The notes below the pieces were generated by a model that worked only from the letters and a program-made list of their open reading frames with translations, did no database searches and had not been told where the DNA came from. Source: Delphinapterus leucas (Eukaryota > Chordata > Mammalia > Artiodactyla > Monodontidae). From it: a stretch of 64,000 bases of DNA. The position numbers and the translations under genes were made by a program. Position 1 is the first letter of the stretch, and every line of letters starts with the position of its first letter. Below, one piece after another: positions 8,791 through 21,364 of this stretch. Where the stretch lies: the NCBI RefSeq assembly GCF_002288925.2, contig NW_022098001.1, positions 15,693,181-15,757,180 of the forward strand. The letters are read 5' to 3'.

Positions 8791-10885
8791 TTCACTGCCT
8801 TTCCTTTATGAGGTGAATTCTGACCGATTACTAGATTTGGTATACATGAAGTAACATGAGTGCCTCCCCAGGGCTTGGAGGGGCAATTCATTGCTGCACT
8901 GTGTGGCCTGGCTGCTAGGGACCCTGCAGAGCATCCTCTGTGCAAGTGTACATCCAGCTGGTCAGACTGCCCCAAGTTCAGGAAGCGTCCCTTGTTATCG
9001 GTGTGACTGAGTTGGCTGTTGCTTTCAGTTGTTATTCTAGCTTTATTCTAGGTGTTAATGATCGATTATTATTAACTTGGTTCCTTCATATCGTTTTAAC
9101 TGGCTGTGGCTTATTTAACCATACAGGTGTAAGATGCATATTTATTTCAGCAGTATTTTTGGCTTCTAACTTTCTAAAAACTTGACTTTAAGACATAGTG
9201 GTGTTATTATTCAAATGTAAATAACCTGTATAATTTTCTTAAAGAAGATTTATTCATTCTCCATCAGAAATTTGCTTGCATCATAACACTTTATTGGTGA
9301 TATGCTCCTGTGATTTCATGATGATTTTGAAAGACAAGTATTCCTATTTTTCAGAAATGTCTACAAAGACAGAGGCAGGATGAACATTTTATGTGTAAGA
9401 TGTTATTTTTCTCTATGGGATAAAAAATGAGCAATGATGCTGTTAGCAATGTTTCTTAACTTTAAAATTTGGATCCTCTGTAATTGTTCTTTATTACTAA
9501 GTTCTGGAACTGTGGGAGGGGTTGGAGGTATGTGTCACAGGATGACTGGCCCTGAGATGGGGGCTGGAATAAAAACATTTGAAAGTCACTGACAGATGCC
9601 TCCTTAGTAGCCTGGTGAAGGGCTCAGTGTCCGGTGTAATCTTGTTTAAAACATCTTCAGGTTTTAAGGATATGAATGGGGGGCAAAAGGAGAAGGATTA
9701 GATTTATTTTATGTGACCCCAGAGAAAGGTTGCACACTTAAGTGATAACCACAGCCAGTGGGCAGGTAGTGTACGTGATTGGATCATGGACTGGAAGACA
9801 AGAGGGGGTCCTGGGGATTGTGTTCAGTGTGAGATCCATTGCAAAGCATTAAAAACCAATAGAACAAACATATGAACCAAAACACAGCAAAGCAAGCCTG
9901 CAGGCTGAATTCAGTTCATGGACGGAGAAGTTAGCACTCTGATCCAGAAGTTCCAGACATAAGTCCATAAAGAGAGAGAACGTTGTAGAAATGCTGGCTT
10001 TGGTTCAACGTTAGACTCAGTTTCTAGTAGTAACTGCATGAAGTTGAGAAGTGGATACGTGTAATCTTATTGGAAATAGAGACCAAGATCTATTAATCCT
10101 TAATCCTAAGTCTCTAGAAACTACATATTTTATTTTTCCTTGAAAGGATAAATTTTGATATATTAACTTAGCTTTTTTAAAAATAATTTCTGCTGTCCTT
10201 GCTCATTCTCCCTTTTGGTAGCTCAGCCTGCAGCACTTGTTGCTTCTGGGGAGGCAGGACATACTTTGATATACTTATTTGGAATTTTCAGAAAACTAAT
10301 GCTTGACTTTTGCTTTTATCTACTTTTGATTTCTCTTGGGTTATTAGTAGCGATCCTGCAATTCCATCAGGAAGTTGTTGAGGATGAAATACATCTGGGA
10401 TAGGAGACTTCAGTTTAAAGCAGCTGTAGATTATATTTACACCTTATAAACACCTTAACACTTGCAGTTTGCAGGGAAAAAATAAGCAAAGTTGGAGATG
10501 AATCATTCTGCCTTTTCTTTGTCATCCTCTCAACATTATATCACATATTCCAAGCAACGGGTCTGTCCATTACTTTATATTTTTTGCTCCCATAAAAGTT
10601 TAACGATATATTTATTGTCTTTGGCATGTTCCTCAAGCCTCAGCTAGTTCCGGACCAAACAAACACTAATGGTTCTGATTTGTGCTGCCCCTTCATAATT
10701 TGATGACTTACGCATTTTAATCAAGGTCTTTTAGAATCCAACTTTGTTGGAGAAATCCCTTCAGAAGAGTGAATCAAGAATTTATCAGATGCTTTACTTT
10801 TAGCAGAAGGAGGATAACATTCTACCATCTGATGTTGAAGAGAACGATGATGACGACTCTGGGTACCATGGACTGGGACACTCGT
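8791..10885. other. unassigned DNA, 2.1 kb
   Basis: No repeat family or exon was recognised with confidence. 8870-8990 is GC-richer and faintly resembles a MER5-type hAT fragment, not enough to call. Open frames (8940-9185, 81 codons; 10215-10403, 62 codons) lack domain features. Confidence 0.4.
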
Positions 10886-10889
10886 TATA

Positions 10890-11075
10890 TGCCATTATTT
10901 ACCTCTACTAGCAGCCCTGAAAAGCAAGTACTGTTATCGTTCTCATCTTACAGTGAAGGAAACTAAGGTCTAAAGAGGTTAAGCAACATGCTTAAAGTGG
11001 CAGAGTCCAGATCCAGGCCAATAGGTACCTGACTTTGAAATGTGTGCTCTAGATGCTTGATAACCCCCACCAATA
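10890..11075 (-). mobile_element. MIR SINE, inverted
   Basis: The order caagtactgttatcgttctcatcttacagtgaaggaaactaaggtctaaagaggttaagcaacatgc then ggcagagtccagatccagg is the complement of MIR (TCAGTTTCC..., AAGTTACTTAACC, GGATTCGAACC). Ancient and diverged. Confidence 0.85.
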
Positions 11076-11700
11076 AATTGTCTATGCTAGGTTGCCCATG
11101 GCTCTTGGCAAGCCCGTCCACATGCTCCATCTGGAAGTCCTGTGTTACACCCGCGGTGACCCTGCTTCCATGCTTCCTTCCATTAGCCCGACCCACTTTT
11201 CTCTGCAGTGACTTCAGCCTCTGCTCTTAGCACCTGCACACAGCTGGATGCCTCTGAATTCTCAACGTATGCCATTTCTCTAAAACTTTATATTTTCCTG
11301 CGTGGTTATCATTCTCTTGTGCTGTGTCTCCCCTTTCCCACTTTGCACTTATCTCAATGACATCTCAGTCCAATAGCACAACTTTCCAGTCCCCTCCAGG
11401 GTTTAATGCAGCTTCAGTTTAGTAATTAAGTTTTAGTCATGCTGATTTCTAATCTTCAGGCTTTGATTTGATCCAAAGCTCTCTTCTCTTAGGACAGAGA
11501 AGAGTTTCCAGCTTGAATCCAGAGAAGAGTGGGGGTTGTTTTCTCTTTGCTCTTCCTTTGCTCTTTCTGTGCTGTGGCCTTTGGGGTGGGGCTAGGAAGG
11601 AGGAAGAGGGGAGCAGCCTACCATTTTTTCTGACTGCCTTTGGGGTTCCTCTTTCCTAGCTGTGGGTCATCATCAAAGCTTAGGTCATAGTAATAGATTG
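11076..11700. other. unassigned DNA
   Basis: Nothing recognised. 11465-11660 is a plus-strand 63-codon frame in GA-rich sequence, not called. Confidence 0.45.
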
Positions 11701-11995
11701 TGATGGTTAATTTTATGTGACAACTTGGCTAGACGATGGTTAGCAGTTGTTTGATCAAGCAATAGTCTAGATGTTTCTGAAAAGGTATTTTTAAGATGTG
11801 ATTAACATTTACAATCAGTTGACTTTAAGGAAAACAGATTGCTCTCCATAATGTGGGTGGAGCTCATCCAATCAGTTGAAGGTCTTAAGAGAAAAGACTG
11901 AGGTTCCCCAGAGGAGAAATTTTACTTTCAACCTGAATCATAGGGATTCTGTCCGAGTTTCCAGACATCAGGACTGCAACATCAACTCTTACCTG

Positions 11996-12056
<61 letters not shown>

Positions 12057-12110
12057 GTGTCTCAAGACTCCATTGGGATATTGCAAGAAAATATTAGAGT
12101 TGCTATCTGT
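11701..12110 (+). mobile_element. ERV-type solo LTR (TGATGGTTAATTTTATGTG class)
   Basis: The start tgatggttaattttatgtgacaacttggctagac, then gatgtttctgaaaagg, ttttaagatgtgattaacattta, cagattgctctccataatgtgggtggagctcatccaatcagttgaaggtcttaagag and gactgcaacatcaactctt are the ordered blocks of a well-known mammalian LTR. The usual 3' end is replaced by, or expanded into, a CT microsatellite at 11998-12056. I do not assign a subfamily name. Confidence 0.75.
11998..12056. repeat. (CT)n microsatellite
   Basis: About 59 bases of TC dinucleotides with one ttt interruption at 12037-12039. In one plus-strand frame (11876-12097) it yields a Leu-Ser repeat, an artefact of the microsatellite. Confidence 0.97.
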
Positions 12111-12921
12111 AGATTTTTTTAAATCCAAAGAAATAAAAAAAATTTCCACTCATGAATGTTTAATATGCAGATTGACACCAGCACCTTTCCTGGATCCACA
12201 TATCAGAGGGTCACATTATATACAAGGCCTGAGTTTCATGGGCAAGAAGGGGCATTCCACAAAGCAAAGAACTTGCTGGTGGTGTCTTCCCACTGTCGTT
12301 GGCTTTTAGGGTATTCAGACACCTTGCAATTGCCTAAAAATACACTTATGTTTAAATGTATTTATGGAAAATATTATCTAAGTTTAGCTAAATCAACTCT
12401 GATACAATGAATGGTTTCAGATGCTCTTTACAAAGAATCCACGTACGGGTTGAAGTGAATGCTAATAATGCCAGCACACACAGCAAAGAGTTTTCATGCC
12501 CCCAGTGTAAGTGCTTCTTCATTTCTATTTCAGTGTAAAGACTGAAAATCGGACACGTTCCAATCAGATATGACAAAATGGTCACCAAAAGTTTTTCTAA
12601 TTCTCAAAGAGACTGTTAGAACTATGGATTTATAGTCACATCTTAGCTTAAGTTTGCATTATTATGTAGTTGCTTTCTATATAGCCTAAGATAAATAGTT
12701 GAAACATAAGTATGTCCTGATCCAATTCTGTTGCCTACTTCCTTTATTCTCTGATATTACATAAATATCTGGAAAGAGGGAAGGATTCCAAGATAATTTC
12801 AGAGTTTTAATCTGGGTGAATGGATAAGGTGTGATGTGGAAAGTTGAGAACTAAAGGGTGGATGATATGTTTTGAACAAGTTAAATCTGAGGCAAAACAT
12901 TTAATAAAAACCTGAATAGTT

Positions 12922-12924
<3 letters not shown>
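12111..12924. other. unassigned DNA
   Basis: Nothing recognised; small frames at 12073-12410 are not called. Confidence 0.45.

Positions 12925-12961
<37 letters not shown>
12925..12961. repeat. (AC)18 microsatellite
   Basis: An uninterrupted AC run of 37 bases. Pure and long enough to be length-polymorphic. Confidence 0.98.
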
Positions 12962-12964
<3 letters not shown>

Positions 12965-13870
12965 TACACATAGAGAAAGATACGTAAAGAAAGAGTTCCA
13001 TTTTGAAGAACCTGAAAAAATTTGTAAATTCAAATTTCTATAAATGGAAGTGTATTAACACAGTATGCCAAAGCAGTGTATTATGTTTTTTTAAAAATAC
13101 AGATATTAACTGAGTACATTTATAGATAATAACACATTTTGAGGAGAAATAGTCAGTTTTAAAGTGGTGGTGCATAAAAAGCTACAGATACCATGCTGTT
13201 TTAATTGTCTATTTTGCAAATAAAACATATCATTCTTTTCAAAATGTTATGTGTTGCTGTTTATGAGCTTCACAAATCTGATATGTTTCAAGTGCTTCCT
13301 CACTATAGGCATGTAGAATGATTAGGGCATAAGGTGATAACACCGCTGTCAGCTCAGCATGGGTAGAAACCAGAGGACACTCAAGCAAATCAGTGTATCT
13401 CAGCTAAACTCCATGCGTTTTATGACCCTGCAAAATCTGAGCCCCCTATCAAGCAACCCTCCAAGGCTAAAATTAAGGCTTTTTTTTCCTTTGGCCTCTC
13501 CACGCTCCCACCTCTCCCTTGCCAAGACTCCTCTCCTTACCATGCATACGTCTACCGACGGAGTGCTGAACACCATGCAAACAAAAATGAGTTTAATCCA
13601 TCTGAGTTGAGGGCTTTTGGGCCCATGAGAGTTAACTAGTCTGAGTTCATCTTACTTATCTGCTTGGTCAAAATTCTGCAAATGTCATATAGAAGCAGTG
13701 AGAGACCAGTGTCCCATGTAGCTTACGTATATACCCTGAATGCATTAATTGGGCAGGTCTACTTCTTTAAAAAAAAAAAAAGAAAAAAGAAAACATCCTA
13801 AATCACACAGTACCATGAGGCAAAATATCTGATTACAAAGTCTAAAACTGCTTTGTGTATGTAATTTTTG
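12962..13870. other. unassigned AT-rich DNA with A-rich tract
   Basis: 13420-13555 is pyrimidine-rich and faintly L2-like (atgaccctgcaaaatctgag, ctccacgctcccacctctcc). 13767-13794 is an A-rich run with two G interruptions. No SINE body is recognised upstream of it. Confidence 0.4.
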
Positions 13871-14260
13871 AAAAGAAAAAAAAATTACAAGCCAGCAGCA
13901 ATGAAGTGTTTAGTGCAAGATTTCAGTTTTCAACCTTGCAGCTATTACATTTCAATCTCAGCAGCAGGAAGATTCTGCTGATCTTAAACTAACGAATGTC
14001 AAGAAGGAAATGGCTTTCTTTCTTCTTTTAGCAGGTGGTTATTGTTTTAAAAGTGAAGAGCCTTAAACCTGGCTGAAATCCAGGGCATGTCACATAATCC
14101 TGATCTGGAGATATGCAGTGAGAATCCCCAGCCCCCAAATATTTGATTAGAGCATATGTAAATCGTCTTGCGTTCTTGGCATCGGCTGAATCAGGAATGA
14201 CAACATGGATTATGATGTTCTTGTACAATCAAAGGTTTTTATTACTATTCTTTTTCCCCA
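13871..14260. other. repeat-free block, CNE candidate
   Basis: This stretch contains no recognisable repeat and has the balanced, low-CpG, motif-rich texture of mammalian conserved non-coding DNA (for example cagcagcaatgaagtgtttagtgc and catcggctgaatcagg). This is inference; conservation cannot be measured from one sequence. Confidence 0.3.
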
Positions 14261-16189
14261 AAGGAAGTAAAGCTTGTTTAGTCGGGAGATCTGATGCTTC
14301 TTGGTGTGGTAGATAATTTCTGCTGATATTCAATAAGGAAATAAACAACGAATGTAACAGTTCATGACATTCTTTAAATATAACTTAGGTTTCTTGAAAA
14401 TTAAATAGATTAGCTAACACTGAAATATGTAGTCACTCAAAGAACTATGGGCAATTTTCTTTATTGACCCCAATTTCTGAGGGCTCCGGTAACTGACCCT
14501 GAACCCAAATCAGAAAATTAGATTTCAGAGCCTCGAATATGTATCAAAATCATTAAGAGACGGTATAGTAGCCGAAATATGAAAAGAGATACATTTTCTT
14601 ATATAATTAGTGGACAAGGAGTTTCAACATTTTATCTACTATGTGTATAGAGCAGCATAGGGAGAAGTTAAAATCGCTGTAATCTTAAATGCTTAAATTT
14701 GAGAGTTTGCAGAAAACAGCTCCGTCCTCTCACTAATGTCCCTGGCTTGATCCCATGGATCTGGCTACACAGAGTGCATGCCCTCACCCCAATCCAAATA
14801 TAGTTAAAGTAATTCGAAGCAATGATTTTCTTATCATAGTGATAACGACACACAGGAGACTGAATTCACCAAGAAGATGACTTTGCTGTGGTTTAACACA
14901 ATGAAAAAATGGAATTATATGTATTTAATATAACGTGCCACCTACAGAGAATTATTGTTTGTCCAGAGAGCATTTCATGTGGGCATTTCATGTATATCTC
15001 ATGCATGATTGGGAGAACAACCAGAAACATGTCTATGCACCAAAGTTGCCAGTTTAAAAAAAATGCATGTGAAACCTTTTAAAATTAGCTCCAGAGTAGT
15101 TATTATTGGATTAAAAGTGTTTCTTACTCATAAAAATAAGGAGGGAGAAGGGATAGAAATGGAGTGCAGACAGGAACCAGTCTTGCCTGGAGGTAGAGAT
15201 GGATGCAATGCCTCTGAACAGACAATAGAAAACTAATGAGGTAAAAAGTCTGACATGATTGTGATCTGATTTTCACAGATTAAACTAATGTCAATGAGGA
15301 GAAAAGAAGAGTGAATGAGCCTAAATGGCTTCGAGATACCTGCAAATAATTGTACTTCCAGGGATAGATTGTTCGTGCATTGTTTTACATAACATTTTAC
15401 GATAGAAAGACTGGAATGGGGATTTGGGTAATGGTATTCTTTCCTCTGCACTCCTGCCCACTCCAAATATGCACCCTCCATAATCCCCCACAGCAACGGT
15501 GTCCCAGAAAGGAGCTGCCCACTGAGCCCTCTGCCGGTATTATAAATTATATAATTCGATTCATAAGAAAATCACTGAAGCTGGAAGCTTTACCACAATC
15601 TTTAGGAAGAAAAGATTTCTAGTATTAATATTTTACGGCACAACTATACAATATACGGCTTCAATTCTTGGCAGAATTCTAGGGACTATTTTTGATTCAT
15701 TCATTTTATTCCCTCTTCTTTGGGCCCTTGATTAGATATTTCTGGGTACATAATTTACTCAGAATTCAATTCAAGTGAGCTCCTTTTGTAAGCATCTGAA
15801 ATTTTTGACTCACAGCCCCATAGGAGGGGACATATTCACATTTCCATAGGCAACACTTATAAAGCAAAGTTATAAACAATTCTCTAAGGGCTAGATGAGG
15901 ATGGAGAGGAGGTAAAATCAATATAACTATGCTTAAGACTTGAAGTCTTCTACTCCCATCTGGGAAACAATAAAAATGAAACGGTGATCACTGTAAGACA
16001 ATCACACTATTTGGTAATTAATCACCAATGTGGTAGATATGTAGCGAAAACTTTATTTCAAAGTTTAACCATATTCAACTAAGTGTCTAATTAGGTTAAT
16101 ATGACTTCATCTGAGTAGAAAACAGTTTGAATTGTCATGAAAATATAATATGATTTTAAAGGAAGAATCATAATCCAAGCAGGGTAACA
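14261..16189. other. unassigned AT-rich DNA, 1.9 kb
   Basis: Nothing recognised. Frames at 15009-15236, 15233-15496 and 15380-15622 (75-87 codons) lack known motifs. Confidence 0.45.
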
Positions 16190-16620
16190 AACTCATGTTG
16201 GCTTTTCCATGATTCTTTCATTTTTTAGTGTCAGATTTATTTGACCTATAATTTGCATATATGAAAATTCCCTCTTTTGAATGTGAGCTTTGACAAACAT
16301 ACAATCATGTAACCACTGCCACACCAAAACATAGCACAGTTCTGTTACCACAGAAATTTCCTCCTGTCCCTTTGTGGTCAATTCCCTCCCTTTGACCCCC
16401 AGCTCTGGCAACTGCTGATCTGTTTCCCATCCTATAGTTTACGTAGTTACGTCTTTTCTAAAGTGTCATGCAAACGCAATCATACAACATATAGCTTTTT
16501 GAGTTTAGCTTCTTTCTTTCATTTAGCATAAATGTATCAATATTTGAGATTCATCTATGTCATTGTGTGAATCAGTAGTTCATTTCTTTTTGTCAGTGAA
16601 TAGTATTCCGTATGGCTGCA
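16190..16620 (-). mobile_element. old L1 3' end (L1M type), inverted
   Basis: The stretch has the classic complement of an old L1 3' region: gacaaacatacaatcatgtaaccactgcc, tcctgtccctttgtggtcaattccctcc, ctctggcaactgctgatctg, gcaatcatacaacatatagc, cttctttctttcatttagcat, and gtgaatagtattccgtatggctgcac, which is the inverted 'tggaatattactcag' block near the end of ORF2. About 430 bp remain; it is much more diverged than the L1 at 24-28 kb. Confidence 0.8.
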
Positions 16621-17044
16621 CTTTTAAAATAGGAATACATCTGGTGACTAATCCTTCCACTTGGTTTATGATGGAGTTAAGGGCAGAGAGAGACTTATCT
16701 GGTGCCAGTGGGGACCTCCCGGCAAATTCTCCAGAGAAAACCCACTGGAAAATACTGTTTAGCCTAGGAGAACCCAAACCAACGAAGCATGATGGTTATG
16801 CATATGGACTGTGCTCTCATACAATTTTGGGGACAATTTTGATGATAGAAGAGTGGCTGGAACTGAGGTAGATACCAAACTAAAGTTCCCATGGTACCAG
16901 GGATTGATCTGTTAAAAATAAGTATGTGCAAATAACTCAACATTTATGGTTTTCTGAAAAAACAGCCCTTTATAGAGATCAATTGGAGAAAGTTAAAAGA
17001 TGACATTTAAGATATTACTTTTCAAAAGACCAGTGCATGTATTT
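16621..17044. other. unassigned DNA
   Basis: Nothing recognised. A 104-codon plus-strand frame (16557-16871) starts inside the inverted L1 and has no known features. Confidence 0.45.
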
Positions 17045-17250
17045 GTCTGGTACTTTCTAATATTTAAAGAACTTATCACATGTGCTATCTCATTTAATTC
17101 TCACAGCAACCCCAGGAGGCCAGCAGGGCAGATGTAATTCATAATTTACATATGAAGAAGACAAGTCCAAGGACACTGTGGCATGCTCAAGGTCAAATAG
17201 TGGGTAATCGTCAGCACTGGCTCCAAAGCCTGAGATTCCTAGCTCCCAAC
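17045..17250 (-). mobile_element. MIR SINE, inverted
   Basis: tctcatttaattctcacagcaaccccaggagg, ttacatatgaagaagacaagtccaagg and ctcaaggtcaaatagtgggtaa are the complement of the MIR CORE and head regions. Confidence 0.8.
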
Positions 17251-18360
17251 CTAGTGGAAACTGACAGGACCAATTCTGAATAATAAATTTAAGCAGAGGT
17301 AAACGCCATCAGAGTTCAGTATTTAGGGTTGTAGTAGCTAAACTCATAGGACAATTCAGCCACCAGTCTCTTGTTAACCCATAAATAAAAAAAAAAAATT
17401 CAATCTCACCATGCTATTAGGTTAAGCACTTCTAAAACAAACAAGCAAACAATGATGTATTGTAAGTTAGACCATTTTGGAATTTGTACAATTTAAATGG
17501 TTGAGTTATTTTATGTTAGGGAAGTGACTGTACAATATTCATTAGCTAATTTTCTTGATGTTTTGGGGTTTTTTTTTTAAGCACATTGGGCCAAATTACA
17601 CTTTCAGAGATACCTGCGGAATTTTAATTAATGTAATAGATCTAATTTCAGTTCTTTATATGGTGCCTTCCTTTTGATTCAGGGAGATGTTGAGCATTAT
17701 AATTCCCCCTTTTGTAAGGGAAGAAAATCAGTTTTTGGAGTCTGAGTTACGTACCCACAGAGGACAATGTATCATAGAAGAGTTCATCACTGGCATGTAT
17801 TTTATGAAAGTGAAGTTTCTGCCCTCATAATTTGGCAAAAGATAGTAAAATAGATAACATCCTTATTTGTCCCATTGAGTGGCTATCTTCCCCCTTCCCC
17901 TACCCCAGTCCCCTCACCTGTTTTCTTTTTGTTCTGTGGAAGTGTAAGAATCATGGAAAGGACAAAGATCTCAGTGTATTAAATGAACGTGTTAAAATAT
18001 CCACTAGAAAATATTGTAATAAAAACAAAAATTTTCTTGTTTATATCTATATGGTAGCGTCTTCCACAAAGCTTTGCAAAGAATTTAGCATAAACTGTCA
18101 CCTTTCTCCTGGGAGGTGAGTAGTAATATCTATAAGCCAATGAGTTTATTTAAATTTAATTTTTCATATGCATATGATTTTTACTCAAAGGAGCTTGATG
18201 ATGAAAGTAACACCATAAAAAATAACCTATCCTGTGTTGTTTTGATGTCTGAGTGTTTCAGGATTTGAATATAAATGAATAGCATCTCATGAACTGCATA
18301 CTAAGGTTAGAAACTCCCAGTAAAATGGAGTCACCTTTAGCAGCTTAGAGCTAAGATGGA
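17251..18360. other. unassigned AT-rich DNA
   Basis: Nothing recognised; 17832-18119 is a 95-codon frame without known features. Confidence 0.45.
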
Positions 18361-19241
18361 TCTATAGTTTTAAAATATATATATTAGCAGGAGCTAGGGA
18401 GCACTGAATGCTTAACACAAGCAGCTGTTAATTATAAAACTGCAGTCATTTGTGTTTTACTAAAAATGTTGATATGGCTCTCAAAGAATTTTTAGGAAGA
18501 CATTAAAACCCCTTTCATCTCTACATCTGATTTCTACGTTGCTATCTTCCTTCCCCTAAAGAATATCTATTCTCCCTTCAGAGCCCTATCAAGGCTCATA
18601 AAACCAATAAAATATCTTTTTGGAAGAAGCCAAAATGTATTTGAAGGAATTAGGGTTGATCTGGGAGATGCAGTGCTGGTGTTATAGCAAATTACTTCTG
18701 TTAAATATGAGTAGGACGAGTGTTCTGTATATTGTTCTGCAGTAAAATCTACGGTCATGGGTGTGCGTGTATATGAATGTAGTACATGTACAGAGAAAGC
18801 TGCTTGCAGGTATCAGTAGGTGTTTAATCACGGTCATGCTGCAAGGAAGTAAAAGATTGACTAAAGATAATAGATTTTTCTGTAGAAGCTATAGACACCA
18901 GCACAAGATATATTTCTCATGTTCAAGCCTGTCGTTTATTTTGTTTACACAACAAAGTTATTATGCTAATTACATGGTAATATGCTGCCCCTGAGGACTT
19001 TCTATGTTGATAGCATCTACTTGAGGATGCAGATTTGGAGCCAATATGTGATTATTACTATTTCAGAATAATATGATCAGAATGACAGTTTCGCCTTCTA
19101 GGGGAGTCCTCACTAGGCTCTTTGTTGCTGATTGTGGGGTGTAACGATGAACAGGAGGAAAAGTCCAGGAGAGTGTGGGAAATTTTTTTCACTCTGTTTT
19201 AAAAGAATGTGGGTCTGGACAACGTTTTGGGTTAGAGTCAA
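18361..19241. other. unassigned DNA, possible CNE at 18400-18480
   Basis: Repeat-free. Around 18420 there is a CAGCTG E-box next to TTAATTA, a combination seen in developmental enhancers but also frequent by chance. Confidence 0.3.
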
Positions 19242-19282
19242 GTGCGTGCATGTATGTGTGTGTGTGTGCGCGTGTACACGTG
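19242..19282. repeat. 41-bp alternating purine-pyrimidine tract
   Basis: Every base from 19242 to 19282 alternates purine and pyrimidine (gtgcgtgcatg, then TG repeats, then tgcgcgtgtacacgtg). It is a degenerate TG microsatellite with a GC-alternating core, the sequence class most prone to left-handed Z-DNA. Confidence 0.9.
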
Positions 19283-20080
19283 GGAGACCTCACACAGGAG
19301 AGATCTCACACTAATATGTGTGCAACCTCACTAGGGGGAGCTCTTGGCTGGCTGTTCAGAGGCTTGACCATTGTCTGCAGGAGACAATTTTTCTTTGTTT
19401 GAAAATTTACAAATCATCAATGAAAATGCCACAGATATGGCAGAAACTTTAGGGCTAAGTCACTGGCTCCCAGTTCTGCCTTCAGGTGGGGATGGAGGTG
19501 GTGATGTGTTTGGCCCCTCTGCCCAGCAATTATTTTTGTGTTCCTATCATTTAACATATCTCAGAACTACTGTAAATATTTCTTTTCACCCAGAGATAGA
19601 GCTTCTCTGTAGCCTATTCTTTTTGAAAGGCTCTCCACTGAAGCTTGGTGATAACAATGAAAAAGTATACATTTACAAAAGCCTTTTCTTTTCAATCTAT
19701 ACTCAGATCAATTAATTAAATGAGGATAGAAACATGATTGCCATGAATGACATTGTAATGCTCGTTTAAAAATTGGGAACATTGTGATTACAAATACACC
19801 TGATTAAAAGAGCCATTAGGGGAAAAATGATCAGCTGAAGATACAGAACAGTTATTTGAAAATCTTTATAATGTAATCACTTTGGGAAGGAAAAGAGAAT
19901 ATGCCAGCAGTAAGATTATGGTGACACTGCCTCAGACAATTTGGGGACAATTTTATTGTTCTTATTCTCCAAATGTTCTCTTCTTACCCCTCACCAGTCT
20001 TTTTTTTTCTTTTTTCTTTTTAAATTGGAGGAAAAAAAAATAAAGCAAAGTGCTTCTTTCCCTACCATGTTCCTTCCCTT
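19283..20080. other. unassigned DNA
   Basis: Nothing recognised; a 114-codon plus-strand frame (19371-19715) has no identifiable domain. 20001-20043 has a T-rich run followed by an A run. Confidence 0.45.
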
Positions 20081-20440
20081 TTTTCTCCACTGTAATGACA
20101 TTTGGCAGGCTCGGCTGTGTAATGCTTGACTGGTTTTATTGTTGTCTGTTCCCAGTGGGGAATAGTTGACACTGCTCTCTGTTTCCAATTGATATCCATT
20201 TTCAACAATATTGCTTTCTATTAGATTCCTGCACAGTTTGTGCCAAGCAAACTGAATATTTACTGGGTTGACCGCAAAGCCTTCAAATCAACAAACACTA
20301 GAATAAGCAAAATATGCATTTTTAAGATCAAATGTTTTCAAATGCTACTTTCAAAATTATTATTTTTAAATGCGCTGTGAACTGCAGATTAAAGGATATT
20401 ATCTTGCCACTCTGTCAGCCTATTTTTATTTATTTATTTT
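20081..20440. other. repeat-free block, CNE candidate
   Basis: The stretch carries ccaattgatatccattttcaacaatattgc (20186-20215), an ATGCAT-containing aatatgcatttttaagatc (about 20309) and gcgctgtgaactgcagattaaagg (about 20373), and no repeat. This texture suggests a constrained regulatory block, by inference. At 20261 'tactgggttgaccgcaaagcc' partly resembles a mariner end but no second end is visible. Confidence 0.35.
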
Positions 20441-21364
20441 CACACGTTAAATAATGGGATTAAACATTGAAACAATAGTTGTATACACTACCTAAGCAAG
20501 GTTAAAAGCAATTCAATTTTTCCATATTTAGCAATTCCTCCTTCTAAGCAATAAAGCATGTTTGCTCTTTGCTTTTAAATGTAGGCATAGTTAATAGTAC
20601 CATAGTGAGCAGAGCAATGGAGTCTGACAAACTAGAGGATAGACAACCATTTCGAGTCTTCCTTGGTGGCCAGGGACTCTGTGTTAGAACTGAGGGGTAG
20701 AAGATTGAATTTTAGACATAAAGAAAGCCAAATAGCCAGTAAATTACATGAAATTTCCCAACACCTTTCCTTCAATTTGCTAGCAAATTTTTCAGAATCT
20801 TAATTGTACACCCTACCTACCACATAGTGCATCTAGCATATAGAAAAGAAAGCTGTTTGGGTTTTGGAGATAATCAAGAAAAGGATTAAAAAATGGAAAA
20901 GAAATGGTTTATGATGAACACCTCAGAAACTACTGCAGTGTAGTCAAACCTATTTAGTTACTTTTGAAAATGCTGTAATTCTTTTATAGTAAACTTGAAA
21001 CAAACCATAATGGATAGAATGTGTTTTTGCATGAAATTTATTGGTTAGGTTGATGTAACTATTGGTAATGCAAGCAAAGAAGCCTGCACAGGGAGGTGGA
21101 GTTGACTTATGTTAAGGGCAGAGTCTTAAGAAATGTTTCAGCCAAAATATACATTTTCAAATGATGTTTAGACCACCAAACTCCCATATTACAGAAGATA
21201 AAACCATTTTACAGACTCTAACGAGTCACAGGAAAAGGACTGTGAGCTAGATTTTCCATTTAAAAAGTTTTCTTCTACTCTAATTTCTTTCTTTTTTCCT
21301 TTCTTCCTTTTACACATATTTATTATCTACATCAGCAGCCTCATTTCTTTCCAGGCAGAGACTT
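20441..21364. other. unassigned AT-rich DNA
   Basis: Nothing recognised apart from a short TTTA run at 20423-20440 and pyrimidine-rich sequence at 21280-21312. Confidence 0.45.

Noticed and set aside
8870..8990. Possible MER5-type hAT fragment
   Set aside because: Only weak resemblance (gctgctagggaccctgcagagcatcc); ends and target duplication not visible.
11876..12097. Frame encoding a Leu-Ser repeat
   Set aside because: Product of the CT microsatellite.
20261..20281. Possible mariner terminal repeat (tactgggttgaccgc)
   Set aside because: Only about 11 bases agree, the rest diverges, and no matching second end with a TA was found.
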